Positions 53,598-61,025 of a stretch of 64,000 bases of DNA are shown here, piece by piece (position 1 is the stretch's first letter; each line of letters begins with the position of its first letter). Under the pieces are notes generated by a model. It was given only the letters and a program-made list of their open reading frames with translations, made no database searches and was not told the origin of the DNA. The position numbers and the translations under genes are program-made. Source of the stretch: Dulcicalothrix desertica PCC 7102 (GTDB taxonomy: Bacteria; Cyanobacteriota; Cyanobacteriia; Cyanobacteriales; Nostocaceae); NCBI RefSeq assembly GCF_003991905.1, contig NZ_RSCL01000005.1, positions 376,920-440,919 of the forward strand, read 5' to 3'.

Positions 53598-53629
53598 AAA
53601 TGAGTGGATATTTTTTTATTTGGAAGTCC

Positions 53630-54553
53630 CTAAGATGGGTTGTAGGGTGAGTAATCAAGCAATTCCCACTCAAACAACTGTGGTAAACTTGTTTCTATCC
53701 ACTTTTCGACTTTTAAATTCCAGTAACGTTGAGTACCACCCGTTTCATGCGTTGAGTCGTCTAACTCCCATAAAATTTCTGGGCGCCCGATTAATTGCAA
53801 ACTTCGACCGCGCTCAAAATCCAAAAAAACTAAACCTGCACGAGGGTTTTCAACAAAATTGCCCAAAGTGTTAAACATACCATTGCCTGTATAATCAGGA
53901 ATTCTAAGAGTGCTATCATCTAAAACTCGAATAAAACCAGGATTACCACCTCGGTGCGATGCATCAACACCACGACTTGGATGCGCGCTGGCAACAAAAA
54001 ACATGTCAGCAGTAGCAATAAATGCTCGTTGAATAGGTTCTAACGTTCGTCCAGTTCGTGGTTCTTCTAAGCTATTAACAGTTCCTTGGTTGCGAGTCAT
54101 GTGGCGCCGCGTTATATACTTTGGGCAATTTGGATATGATTCAGCGACATCCACATATAATCTTTCTTTTGATGGGCAAGTCGCTTTACCATTAATGCGA
54201 AGACGGCGCCGAGTTGCAAGTTCAATTACCAACATCCCAATTTGAGAATTACGGTCAATATTTGCCCAAAAAAGGTCTTGCCAATTAGGGGCAGCAATGG
54301 TTAAATCAAACTCAACACTACGTTGATTTACTGCGGTCATAAAGCTTGGAGAACCAAACATTACTGAAGCCCAAACATTTTGCTGCTCATCCACACTGCC
54401 TAACACCACCATTGGTTGTTGTTGAATAAACTTCAAGGCGCCTTCCATAATTGTGTCAGCAATTATACGTCCATTGCGCTCGGCAGTTTCTGACTCACCA
54501 AAGCGCTGTTGCACCAGTCGTTCACCATCATGGAAAGGATTAGCAATTAACAT
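53630..54553 (-). CDS. Pyridoxamine 5'-phosphate oxidase-family flavoprotein
   Basis: A 307-residue protein of the PNPOx/flavin-reductase split-barrel superfamily. One barrel is near residues 45-125 (PMVVLGSVDEQQNVWASVMFG, IGMLVIELATRRRLRINGKA). The other is in the second half (FFVASAHPSRGVDASHRGG, GMFNTLGNFVENPRAGLVFLDF, LQLIGRPEILW). The GNFVENPRAGL stretch is a typical FMN-contact region. It is downstream of the DsrE-like gene by 51 bp on the same strand and shares its TetR-type control region. It may be an oxidoreductase in redox or xenobiotic response. Confidence 0.87.
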   Translation of the reverse strand: MLIANPFHDGERLVQQRFGESETAERNGRIIADTIMEGALKFIQQQPMVVLGSVDEQQNVWASVMFGSPSFMTAVNQRSVEFDLTIAAPNWQDLFWANIDRNSQIGMLVIELATRRRLRINGKATCPSKERLYVDVAESYPNCPKYITRRHMTRNQGTVNSLEEPRTGRTLEPIQRAFIATADMFFVASAHPSRGVDASHRGGNPGFIRVLDDSTLRIPDYTGNGMFNTLGNFVENPRAGLVFLDFERGRSLQLIGRPEILWELDDSTHETGGTQRYWNLKVEKWIETSLPQLFEWELLDYSPYNPS

Positions 54554-54604
54554 TGATATTGCCTCCGTTGGATTTTCCTGCGGACATGAATAGATTTTGG
54601 ATTG

Positions 54605-54979
54605 CTAAAACGTAAGAACCTGATAACCCTCTGCAATCAAATTTCGCAGACTCGGCAACCCCGTTGTACCTGGTACAGCATTATCTTTAATCAGGTCAAA
54701 ACCCGATTTCACAACATCTTCGGTGGCGCCGAAAACATCCGCACAACCACAGGATACACCTGCAACGTTGTCTTTTATTGCCTCAAATAAATCATGCGCT
54801 GGATGCTCAAGTTTACTTACCTCTCCAATCCAACGAGTACCCGCACCTTGGAATAACAGGGTAACATCGTCGCCATTTTGCTTAAAATCGTAGGCAGAAG
54901 CAAATGCATTAAACAAGCGTCCAAGCGCTTCTTCTGTACCTGCTTTTGGGTCTGAAAGAATCACAATCGCAACCTTCAC
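54605..54979 (-). CDS. DsrE-family protein
   Basis: GTG 54979 is chosen as start because AAGGAG lies 8 nt before it and because the mature N-terminus KVAIVILSDP then begins the first strand. The 124-residue product has the DsrE/DsrF Rossmann-like fold with a GDDVTLLFQGAGTRW loop and a late Cys pair in VSCGCADVFGA. That Cys pattern matches the sulfur-relay-type DsrE proteins. It is first in a minus-strand operon with the PNPOx-like gene, read away from the TetR gene. Confidence 0.85.
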   Translation of the reverse strand: MKVAIVILSDPKAGTEEALGRLFNAFASAYDFKQNGDDVTLLFQGAGTRWIGEVSKLEHPAHDLFEAIKDNVAGVSCGCADVFGATEDVVKSGFDLIKDNAVPGTTGLPSLRNLIAEGYQVLTF

Positions 54980-55011
54980 TTCAAATTCTCCTTGTTTCAA
55001 TCAACTAAACA

Positions 55012-55024
55012 GAACATTCGGTAC
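55012..55024. promoter_or_regulatory. Putative TetR operator, site 1
   Basis: GAACATTCGGTAC, reverse complement GTACCGAATGTTC, matches the half-site TACCGAAC found twice near the TetR gene. It lies 33 bp upstream of the DsrE start, a promoter position. Confidence 0.6.
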
Positions 55025-55090
55025 AATAGAAAGGCACAACAAAAATATTCCAATAAATAAATCACCCATCTTGAATGAATGAATTACCTA

Positions 55091-55120
55091 TCTTGTGGGA
55101 TGGGCGTCCCGCCCGTCCTT
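55091..55120. repeat. GGGCATCC-family repeat (half copy)
   Basis: CTTGTGGGATGGGCGTCCCG then CCCGTCC lies between the operator sites in the divergent promoter region. Confidence 0.7.
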
Positions 55121-55133
55121 TAATTGCTGCTTT

Positions 55134-55154
55134 GTACCGAACATTCGATACAAT
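55134..55154. promoter_or_regulatory. Putative TetR operator, site 2
   Basis: TACCGAACATTCGATAC is an imperfect inverted repeat with the same half-site as site 3, which lies 10 bp further on. Confidence 0.6.
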
Positions 55155-55160
55155 TTAATT

Positions 55161-55180
55161 TACCGAACGTTTGGTACAAT
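55161..55180. promoter_or_regulatory. Putative TetR operator, site 3
   Basis: TACCGAAC-GTTTGGTA is an inverted repeat with one mismatch, followed by CAATGTC, 26 bp before the TetR start. Position and symmetry suggest autorepression. Confidence 0.68.
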
Positions 55181-55206
55181 GTCAATAGGTTAGAGGAAAA
55201 AAATCA

Positions 55207-55755
55207 ATGGATAAAATTGAAGCATCGCGAAGGTTAGTAAACGTGTTTCGCCAGTACGGTTACGAAGGTGCAACTTTATCCCGCATCTCAAAAGCAACGG
55301 GGTTAGGTCGTGCAAGTCTTTACCATCACTTTCCTAATGGAAAACAAGGGATGGCAGAGGCGGTATTAGAGTATGTAAACCAGTGGTTTAATGAAACAGT
55401 TCTCAATCCTCTGCGCGTTGGGGGTGAACCACTAGAACGTATTCAGGCGATGAACTCTAGCCTCAAACAGTTTTACAATTGTGGGCAAGATGCGTGTTTA
55501 TTAGCGGTGTTTAGTCTTGGTGAGTCAGATGATTTATTTCACAAGCAGGTAAGTCAGGCATTAAATGCTTGGATTGATAGTTTAGCGCAGGTACTACAAG
55601 AAGCAGGATTGTCAGAAACACAGGCACGTCAAAGAGCAGAAGATGCTGTGATGCAAATTCAAGGCGCCTTAGTTTTAACGCGGGGACTTAATAGCACTCT
55701 TCCGTTTGAAAGGGTGTTACAGGAACTTCCAAATCGGCTTTTACAAATTATTTAG
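55207..55755 (+). CDS. TetR/AcrR-family transcriptional repressor
   Basis: A 182-residue protein with an N-terminal HTH (YGYEGATLSRISKATGLGRA, SLYHHFPNGKQGMAEAVLEY), the typical TetR recognition module, and a helical ligand domain with a Cys in DACLLAVFSLGES. GAGGAAA lies before ATG 55207. It is divergent from the DsrE/PNPOx operon, and three related inverted repeats lie between. The parsimonious model is a repressor of both itself and that operon, released by an unknown small molecule or redox cue. Confidence 0.93.
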   Translation: MDKIEASRRLVNVFRQYGYEGATLSRISKATGLGRASLYHHFPNGKQGMAEAVLEYVNQWFNETVLNPLRVGGEPLERIQAMNSSLKQFYNCGQDACLLAVFSLGESDDLFHKQVSQALNAWIDSLAQVLQEAGLSETQARQRAEDAVMQIQGALVLTRGLNSTLPFERVLQELPNRLLQII

Positions 55756-55786
55756 ATAAAACGTTAGCGCGCGTTCCAAATTACAA

Positions 55787-55818
55787 AAATCTGCACCGAT
55801 TTCACTCAGTGCAGATTT
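55787..55818. terminator. Bidirectional hairpin terminator
   Basis: AAATCTGCAC (55787-55796) pairs with GTGCAGATTT (55809-55818) across a 12-nt loop, between the convergent TetR gene and the gene at 55843. Confidence 0.75.
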
Positions 55819-55842
55819 AGAGATTGAATCGGATGTTAACTA

Positions 55843-56190
55843 TTACTGTTCGGCATTAGCACTTCTTTCAGCAGTGTCAGGGTATACTGAGCCGAAATCT
55901 TTTACAGCTTCTGCGGATTGTTTGCCTATTCTTTGAATTCTTTCACCAGGAGCGTCTTCGGTTTCGCGAGCTTCTTTATTCCACTCTCCGGTTGTTTTAG
56001 GTCTTTCGGAATCATCTTGATGTACTATTTCGTTAATCTTATTGGTTATGGCTTTGCTACTATTTTGAGGAGCGACGTTTGTTGTCAGTAGTACAAACCC
56101 AATTAGAGCAACAGCTAGAAAACGCTTTACTTGAAATTGTTTAAGCACGTGGTTGATGTGAGAGATTGTGCTTGAAATTAAATTCGCCAT
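55843..56190 (-). CDS. Exported or membrane-anchored charged protein, 115 aa
   Basis: A 115-residue protein with an N-terminal hydrophobic segment (FLAVALIGFVLLTTNVAP) that is a signal peptide or anchor. A hydrophilic, Glu/Lys/Asp-rich part follows with the pattern PGERIQRIGKQSAEAVKDFG. Similar small low-complexity proteins in cyanobacteria are annotated as low-temperature- or stress-induced, but this is from memory of pattern only. It should lie in the periplasm. Monocistronic, facing the TetR terminator. Confidence 0.65.
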   Translation of the reverse strand: MANLISSTISHINHVLKQFQVKRFLAVALIGFVLLTTNVAPQNSSKAITNKINEIVHQDDSERPKTTGEWNKEARETEDAPGERIQRIGKQSAEAVKDFGSVYPDTAERSANAEQ

Positions 56191-56406
56191 GACTTGACTC
56201 CGTTAGTTCATTCTTAAATACTTCTTAAGATTAGTTGTAAAAAGGTAATCATTCCTCTAGCAGAAGTCATAACTTTGGTATAGGGCGATTGTAACTTTCT
56301 TCCAAATCCTATGCATCTTACGATATGCAGAGGGCTTTATTAGCTAAAATGTCAATACTACCCAGTGCTGATAATAGCAAAATCAACTTTATACTGTTGA
56401 GACGCT

Positions 56407-57159
56407 TCAAATCTGCGCCATGCCACCATCAATAAACAGTTCGATACCGTTCACAAAGCTACTGTCGTCTGAGGCGAGAAAGACAACGGCTTTGGCGATC
56501 TCATCGGGCGTGCCTACTCGTTCGAGTGGAATTTTGCTAGTTTGGCTTTCCACGAATTTCTGTACCTGCTCCTCGCTCAGTCCCATGAGATTGTAGCCAG
56601 GAGTAGGCACTATGCCAGGGCTGATGGCGTTAACCCTAATTTTGCGTTCTTTGAGGTCGAGTGTCCAGTTGCGTGCAAATGAGCGCACGGCGGCTTTGGT
56701 GGCACTGTACACGCTCAAAGCTTGGGCGCCCTTGATGGAAGAAATCGAGGCATTCAGGATTATGGAAGCACCCTCTGTTAATAGAGGCAACGCTTTCTGC
56801 ACGGTGAAAAGTAAACCTTTAACGTTAGTATTGAAAATCTTGTCAAAGTGTTTTTCGGTAATCGATCCGAGCGGTGCAAATTCTACACTGCCAGCATTAG
56901 CAAAAAGCACATCAAGGCGCCCTTGCTCTTGCTCGACTATAGCAACCACCCGATCTAGGTCTGTCAGGTTTGAGACATCCCCCCTAATAGCGGTGACGTT
57001 CTTACCAATCTTCTCTACGGCAGCATCAAGACTATCTTGACGACGACCAGTGATGAAAACGTAGGCGCCTGACTCAACAAACCGTTGGGCTGTGGCAAGT
57101 CCAATACCGCTATTGCCTCCAGTAATGAGTGCAACCTTACCTGCTAGTTTCTCTGTCAT
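56407..57159 (-). CDS. Short-chain dehydrogenase/reductase (SDR)
   Basis: A 250-residue classical SDR: TGGNSGIGLATAQRF for cofactor binding, the FITGRRQ loop (Arg-Arg, NADP preference), NAGS, an active-site Ser in LNASISS and YSATK with the catalytic Tyr/Lys, then the closing NGIELFIDGGM. It is an oxidoreductase for an unknown alcohol/ketone. It lies 9 bp after the paralogous SDR gene upstream on the same strand, so the two form an operon. Confidence 0.95.
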   Translation of the reverse strand: MTEKLAGKVALITGGNSGIGLATAQRFVESGAYVFITGRRQDSLDAAVEKIGKNVTAIRGDVSNLTDLDRVVAIVEQEQGRLDVLFANAGSVEFAPLGSITEKHFDKIFNTNVKGLLFTVQKALPLLTEGASIILNASISSIKGAQALSVYSATKAAVRSFARNWTLDLKERKIRVNAISPGIVPTPGYNLMGLSEEQVQKFVESQTSKIPLERVGTPDEIAKAVVFLASDDSSFVNGIELFIDGGMAQI

Positions 57160-57168
57160 AAAATACCT

Positions 57169-57900
57169 CTAAGATGCTGTCCACCCGCCATCAACCTCAA
57201 TTATTTGCCCTGTCACATAACCGCATGTAGCAAGGAAAAATGCTGCATCTGCCACCTCATTACTTTTACCTGAGCGCTGAAGCGGAACTGTGGCTTTGAT
57301 TGAGGAAACAAAATTTTCCAACTCTTCCTTTGACAAATTAGATTGGATGTTTGTGTCTTCGATGTATCCCGGTGAGATAGCATTTACACGGATGCCTCTA
57401 GGAGCTAGCTCAACTGCAAGGGCACGTGCCATTGAGTTAACAGCACCACAAAGGGCAGAACCTGCACTATAGTAGGGCAGCCCGACTCTGGCTGCAATTC
57501 CAGAGCAGAAGATAATAACACTCCCCGGTGGCATTTTAGGTACTGCATAGTGCGCTGCTGCTAGTTGACCAAAGAACCGTCCTTCAAAAAGAGATTTTGC
57601 TTGTTCCATTGGTACCGTATCAACTGCACCAAAAATTGCTGCACCAGCACAAGTCACAAGAATATCCACTTGAGAGAGTCCCTCAAAAAGCCGCTGTACC
57701 TGTTCAAAATCAGACACATCGGTCGGAATTGCAACAGCTGCGTCTCCGATGCTTTGAGCTGAATAAGCCAAGCGTTGCTGTTGTCTGCTTGCCAAAATGA
57801 CTTTTGCCCCAGCACTTGCAAAACGTCTTGCTATTGCGTAACCAATTCCCGTAGCTCCTCCTGTTACAACAGCAACTTTTCCTCTAAGCATTTCTTCCAT
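57169..57900 (-). CDS. Short-chain dehydrogenase/reductase (SDR)
   Basis: A 243-residue classical SDR: TGGATGIGYAIARRF, an LASRQQ loop, CAGAAIF, IFCSGIAARVG with the Ser/Gly active-site region and YSAGSALCGA in place of the usual YxxxK. Only Tyr is clear and the catalytic Lys position reads Ala/Gly (YSAGSA), so catalysis may be impaired. The closing VTGQIIEVDGGW is typical. It is first in the two-gene SDR operon. The divergent region to the right holds a LysR-type fragment, which may once have controlled it. Confidence 0.88.
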   Translation of the reverse strand: MEEMLRGKVAVVTGGATGIGYAIARRFASAGAKVILASRQQQRLAYSAQSIGDAAVAIPTDVSDFEQVQRLFEGLSQVDILVTCAGAAIFGAVDTVPMEQAKSLFEGRFFGQLAAAHYAVPKMPPGSVIIFCSGIAARVGLPYYSAGSALCGAVNSMARALAVELAPRGIRVNAISPGYIEDTNIQSNLSKEELENFVSSIKATVPLQRSGKSNEVADAAFFLATCGYVTGQIIEVDGGWTAS

Positions 57901-58683
57901 ACGGTTTCCTTGAACGCAGTATCAATTTTTCTTGAACTTTAGAAGAATGAAAATACTTTATAGGCATTCTACCTTTATATACTTAACATGCTTGTCATGC
58001 TTAATTGTAATTTGTTTCAGACTAAGCAAGCTTTGTGCGCTCTGAACCGCGATTGCGTCTTCGAGAGCGACGCTTGTTCCAAAAAAGCTTTGTATACCAT
58101 GATTTCATCCTAATTAAATATTTACTTACAGTTCTAAACTTGGTTATTAAAATATAGGTGTGAACTATATGTGTTTATGCAGTTTTTAAAAAGACATGTC
58201 ACAAAAATTTGAATAACAATCATGAAAAGCTTTTTACTTTTTAAATAACTATACGTTTTGTATCTATTTAAGACAAATGTTTGTAAAACGCCGAGACTAT
58301 AACGCAAAGGATTAGTTTGCGCTCAAGAATGCTTACCCTGAAAGGCGCCTGAACTGATGAAATAGTCAACTAGGGTAGGCAGGTGCCTGTTTTAAACTAG
58401 TAATTTGGCATTCAAAACTTAATAATCTGTTGTGACACTTTGATAAAAGCTTTCTGCAATTCTCCCTTAAAAGGGCGCCCCGGAAGTGCGGAATGTGGGT
58501 TCCAATCATCCCCCCAGCCTTTGTTTGGGCATAATTGCGCCAAAGTTGCTCAAATCCGGCGTACAAATGGACGGGCTTTCCTGCCCATCCTACAAGAATT
58601 TCAGCTTATAAATTTGTACCTCCGGAACTTGCAAACTGCTGTAAGTTTAGTTGTCTCCATTCAATTATTTTTTACAGCGAGTG
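57901..58683. other. Long gene-free stretch
   Basis: No gene is supported on either strand: short frames here overlap repeats and have no family pattern. It holds AT-rich DNA, two GGCGCC sites (58344 and 58473) and a GGGCTTTCCTGCCCATCC repeat at 58570. It leads into the LysR fragment and looks like decayed coding DNA. Confidence 0.5.
58570..58594. repeat. GGGCAAGGATGCCC-family repeat, degraded
   Basis: GGACGGGCTTTCCTGCCCAT then CCTACAAG; the middle of the palindrome has drifted. Confidence 0.6.
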
Positions 58684-58896
58684 GGGAATATTCCCAAGCT
58701 GTCTTATGAATCTTTGGGTTGTACTGAGGAAATAATCGAAAGCCCTTCTAAACCCATATCAAAAGAAAGTTCGTCAATAACTCCAATTTCAGTAGTTTAT
58801 CCTCAGAAACGACATCTCTCAGCTAAAATTCGTGCTTTCATCGATTTTATGAGCGAGTTAATGAAACAACTTCGGCAGCAAAAAATTGTTGAGTAA
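58684..58896 (+). pseudogene. C-terminal fragment of a LysR-type regulator
   Basis: The frame ends with PISVVYPQKRHLSAKIRAFIDF and a short helix to TAA at 58894. This is the typical end of LysR-family effector domains (PI-x-x-VYP-x-x-R-x-L-x-x-K-x-R-x-FIDF). The preceding part (VGNIPKLSYESLG) resembles the last strand-turn of the domain. No HTH or dimerisation part exists upstream. LysR genes often lie next to SDR genes in this kind of genome, and the two SDRs at 56407-57900 point away from it. It is a relic. Confidence 0.65.
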
Positions 58897-59524
58897 AACT
58901 AGTACTTCATTTAATTAATTTTGGTTGGTAGAGAGTGCAACGGATGTGAAACGGATGTAACGGATGTAACGGATAGTTGATTCGTTATTTGAAGGCGCTG
59001 CAAAATAAAATCTTGTTTGCAACAAATAAATCATCCGTTACATCCGTTGTATCTGTTGCTAACCAACTCATCAAAACTTTTGACATAAAGCACTAGTACT
59101 CCATGCCATTATTTTTGGCGGTATTAAAAATAACTGTAGGCTCATGGCATCTCGCCTGACCGAAAGCACAGGCGGGACCTGTGATAAATATGCCTGTGTG
59201 GGGAAGATCGAGCTAGGAGAAAGCTTATAATCTATTAATATTCAAGGTATTAGGTAATTATTGGCACTTTAAAAAACTTGAAAATGCGGTGATGCGAGAA
59301 ACCGTAGGCACACCTTTATATAAGGACTTCGACAAAGCAAAACTGCTACGATACAAAATATTACAGCAGCATTGTAGATAGGTCTGAATGAAGTTAAAGA
59401 TGTCTATCTTGAGGAGGAAGTAAAAATCATATTTACTTATCTAAAAGCAGCAAAGCATCAAAAGAAATCTACCCAAATGTTACCTAATATCACTAAATAA
59501 AAGTTGAAAAAGGAGATTTTAATT
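58897..59524. other. Repeat-rich stretch before the Nif11 gene
   Basis: No supported gene. It contains the ACGGATGTA repeats (58937-59066) and a degraded GCACAGGC...GCCTGTG repeat (59170-59202). A short frame at 59290 (MRETVGTPLYKDFDKAKLLR) is open for 29 codons, but I cannot assign it. Confidence 0.5.
58937..59066. repeat. ACGGATGTA tandem and inverted repeats
   Basis: CAACGGATGTGAAACGGATG is followed by two more ACGGATGTA units, and after 60 bp the reverse arm ATCCGTTACATCCGTTG. This is the richest of three clusters. Confidence 0.78.
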
Positions 59525-59758
59525 ATGTCTCAGACAAGTGTTGCTGAATTTTTAACAGCTGCTAAACAAGATGAAGGCTTAAGACAAAAACTTCAAACCG
59601 CGATGGATGCAAAAAGCTGCATCGATATTGCTGAAGATGTTGGCTATGACTTTACTGCCGAAGAATTGGAAGCAGAACTTAACAAGATGCCTGAAGAAGA
59701 AGTAGCAGGAATCATCAATCCGGGTATTTCTCCGCGACGACATATTGAACCGCGTTGA
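59525..59758 (+). CDS. Nif11-domain peptide with conserved NPGISPRRHIEPR tail, 77 aa
   Basis: The start ATG 59525 has AAGGAGA 11 nt before it; the upstream in-frame start at 59504 would place the ribosome binding site inside the gene. The product is a complete Nif11 domain (SVAEFLTAAKQDEGLRQKLQ, DIAEDVGYDFTAEELEAEL) followed by a short basic tail NPGISPRRHIEPR. Nif11 domains are leader sequences of some cyanobacterial ribosomal peptides. The short tail without Cys or Gly-Gly could be the modified core or a self-standing signal. No modifying enzyme lies next to it. Confidence 0.85.
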   Translation: MSQTSVAEFLTAAKQDEGLRQKLQTAMDAKSCIDIAEDVGYDFTAEELEAELNKMPEEEVAGIINPGISPRRHIEPR

Positions 59759-59911
59759 AAAGACCTACGGTGTACAAACAAATCTTTTAAAGTTGCTTTG
59801 GTACTAAATTACCCATAGCTAATGTGTGTACATCGTAGCTTAAAAAGAGGCTCCAAGGTAACTATTACATGAGCTTTTCTTCAAAAAAGTGCAACTGTAG
59901 AAGGTTAAAAA
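59759..59911. other. Short spacer after the Nif11 gene
   Basis: No gene or hairpin clearly seen; it leads to the SDR fragment. Confidence 0.4.
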
Positions 59912-59980
59912 ATGAGTCAACGAAAAGTTGCAGTAGTTATGGGTGCTGAACCAGGTTTAGGCGCCTGTTTTGATTTCTAA
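59912..59980 (+). pseudogene. N-terminal fragment of an SDR gene
   Basis: ATG 59912 opens MSQRKVAVVMGAEPGLGA, the cofactor-binding start of an SDR (GAxPGLGA). It is cut exactly at a GGCGCC palindrome and stops two codons later inside the convergent gene's 3' end. The rest of the SDR is gone. Confidence 0.75.
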
Positions 59981-60692
59981 TTTTTCTAACACGCGCAGTT
60001 TCAACTAAAGCTTCAAAAATACGCAACTGTTGTGGGTTATCAATTGCAAGTTCCGGATGCCATTGCACTCCAATAGCCCAAGGGTGATATTCACATTCTA
60101 TAGCTTCAACTACACCATCAATAGCGCGCGCGGCAAGGCGCCATCCAGTAGGTAAAGTACGTATTGATTGGTGATGCATTGAGACAACTTCCACAGTTGT
60201 TGCTTCCATAATTGAGGCAAGATGACTTTGAGGGTTAATAGCAACTTGGTGTTTAACGCTCTCTTCTGAATCTCCTGTATGCACTACCAATTTACCAAAC
60301 TCCAATGGAATATGAGAGATAAGACTGGCGCCACAAGAAACAGCCATGACAGCAAGACCTCGGCAAATGCCCAACATAGGGATATCACTGCTACTAGCTT
60401 GATTAAAAAGTTTTAATTCAAAAGCATCGCGAGTGCTGTCAACAGAAGAAATAGCTGGATGATACTCGCCATTATAAGTTGCTGGGTCTAAGTCGCCACC
60501 ACCAGAAAAAATTAAACCATCCACAACTTCTAAAATTGCAGCACTTTCTTCTGGTTGACCAGGGGGTAATAAGATAGGCAAACCACCACAACGACGTATT
60601 GCTTGTACAAATGTATTTTTTACGTGATACTGACCATCTTCATTTTGATTAAATGTAGTAATACCGATAGTAGGTTGTGTCGATTTGTTCAT
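59937..60692 (-). CDS. Class-I glutamine-amidotransferase-like hydrolase (peptidase C26)
   Basis: The start at 60692 (MNKSTQPTIGITTF) is chosen because the longer upstream frame is not protein-like. The 251-residue protein has the C26 plan: FSGGGDLDP, the nucleophile elbow GICRG (Cys), SMHHQSI, and WHPE with the catalytic His-Glu. Members hydrolyse gamma-glutamyl amides such as gamma-glutamyl-GABA (PuuD type). The final residues NRRLNLVQHP come from the antisense of the SDR fragment, so the C-terminus was replaced by a rearrangement. A degraded second copy at 51122 keeps a different ending. Confidence 0.9.
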   Translation of the reverse strand: MNKSTQPTIGITTFNQNEDGQYHVKNTFVQAIRRCGGLPILLPPGQPEESAAILEVVDGLIFSGGGDLDPATYNGEYHPAISSVDSTRDAFELKLFNQASSSDIPMLGICRGLAVMAVSCGASLISHIPLEFGKLVVHTGDSEESVKHQVAINPQSHLASIMEATTVEVVSMHHQSIRTLPTGWRLAARAIDGVVEAIECEYHPWAIGVQWHPELAIDNPQQLRIFEALVETARVRKIRNQNRRLNLVQHP

Positions 60693-61025
60693 AGAGTTAA
60701 CTCTTAAGCAAGCTACATCTAGCTTGACAAACAAAAATGACAACAATATGTCAAACTTATGTTGACGCACACTTAATATATCTTTGCACATCATCAGTGA
60801 ATATACTGGCGACTATCATGTTACGCAAAGTTATTATTACCGATGTCTAAATATAAAAATAATTCATCATATTCCTTAAAAGAAGCTAAATATTTAAAAA
60901 TAATAAAGATTTTTCCAATTAAGCATTTTCTTTAGACAATTATAAAATAAATATAAAAACACAACTTCACCGATTTTTAGTATAATATTATACCTATTTA
61001 TGCAAGATTAGAAAAGGGATTTATC
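60693..61025. other. Divergent AT-rich intergenic region
   Basis: No gene. The 5' leader of the C26 gene (CAAAAATGACAACAATATGT) recurs at about 51418. The right part is very AT-rich and should hold the promoter of the diguanylate cyclase gene. Confidence 0.5.

Noticed and set aside
57901-58683. Short plus-strand frames right of the SDR operon
   Set aside because: They overlap each other in different frames, include a repeat and show no conserved motif; only the LysR-like tail after 58684 is convincing.
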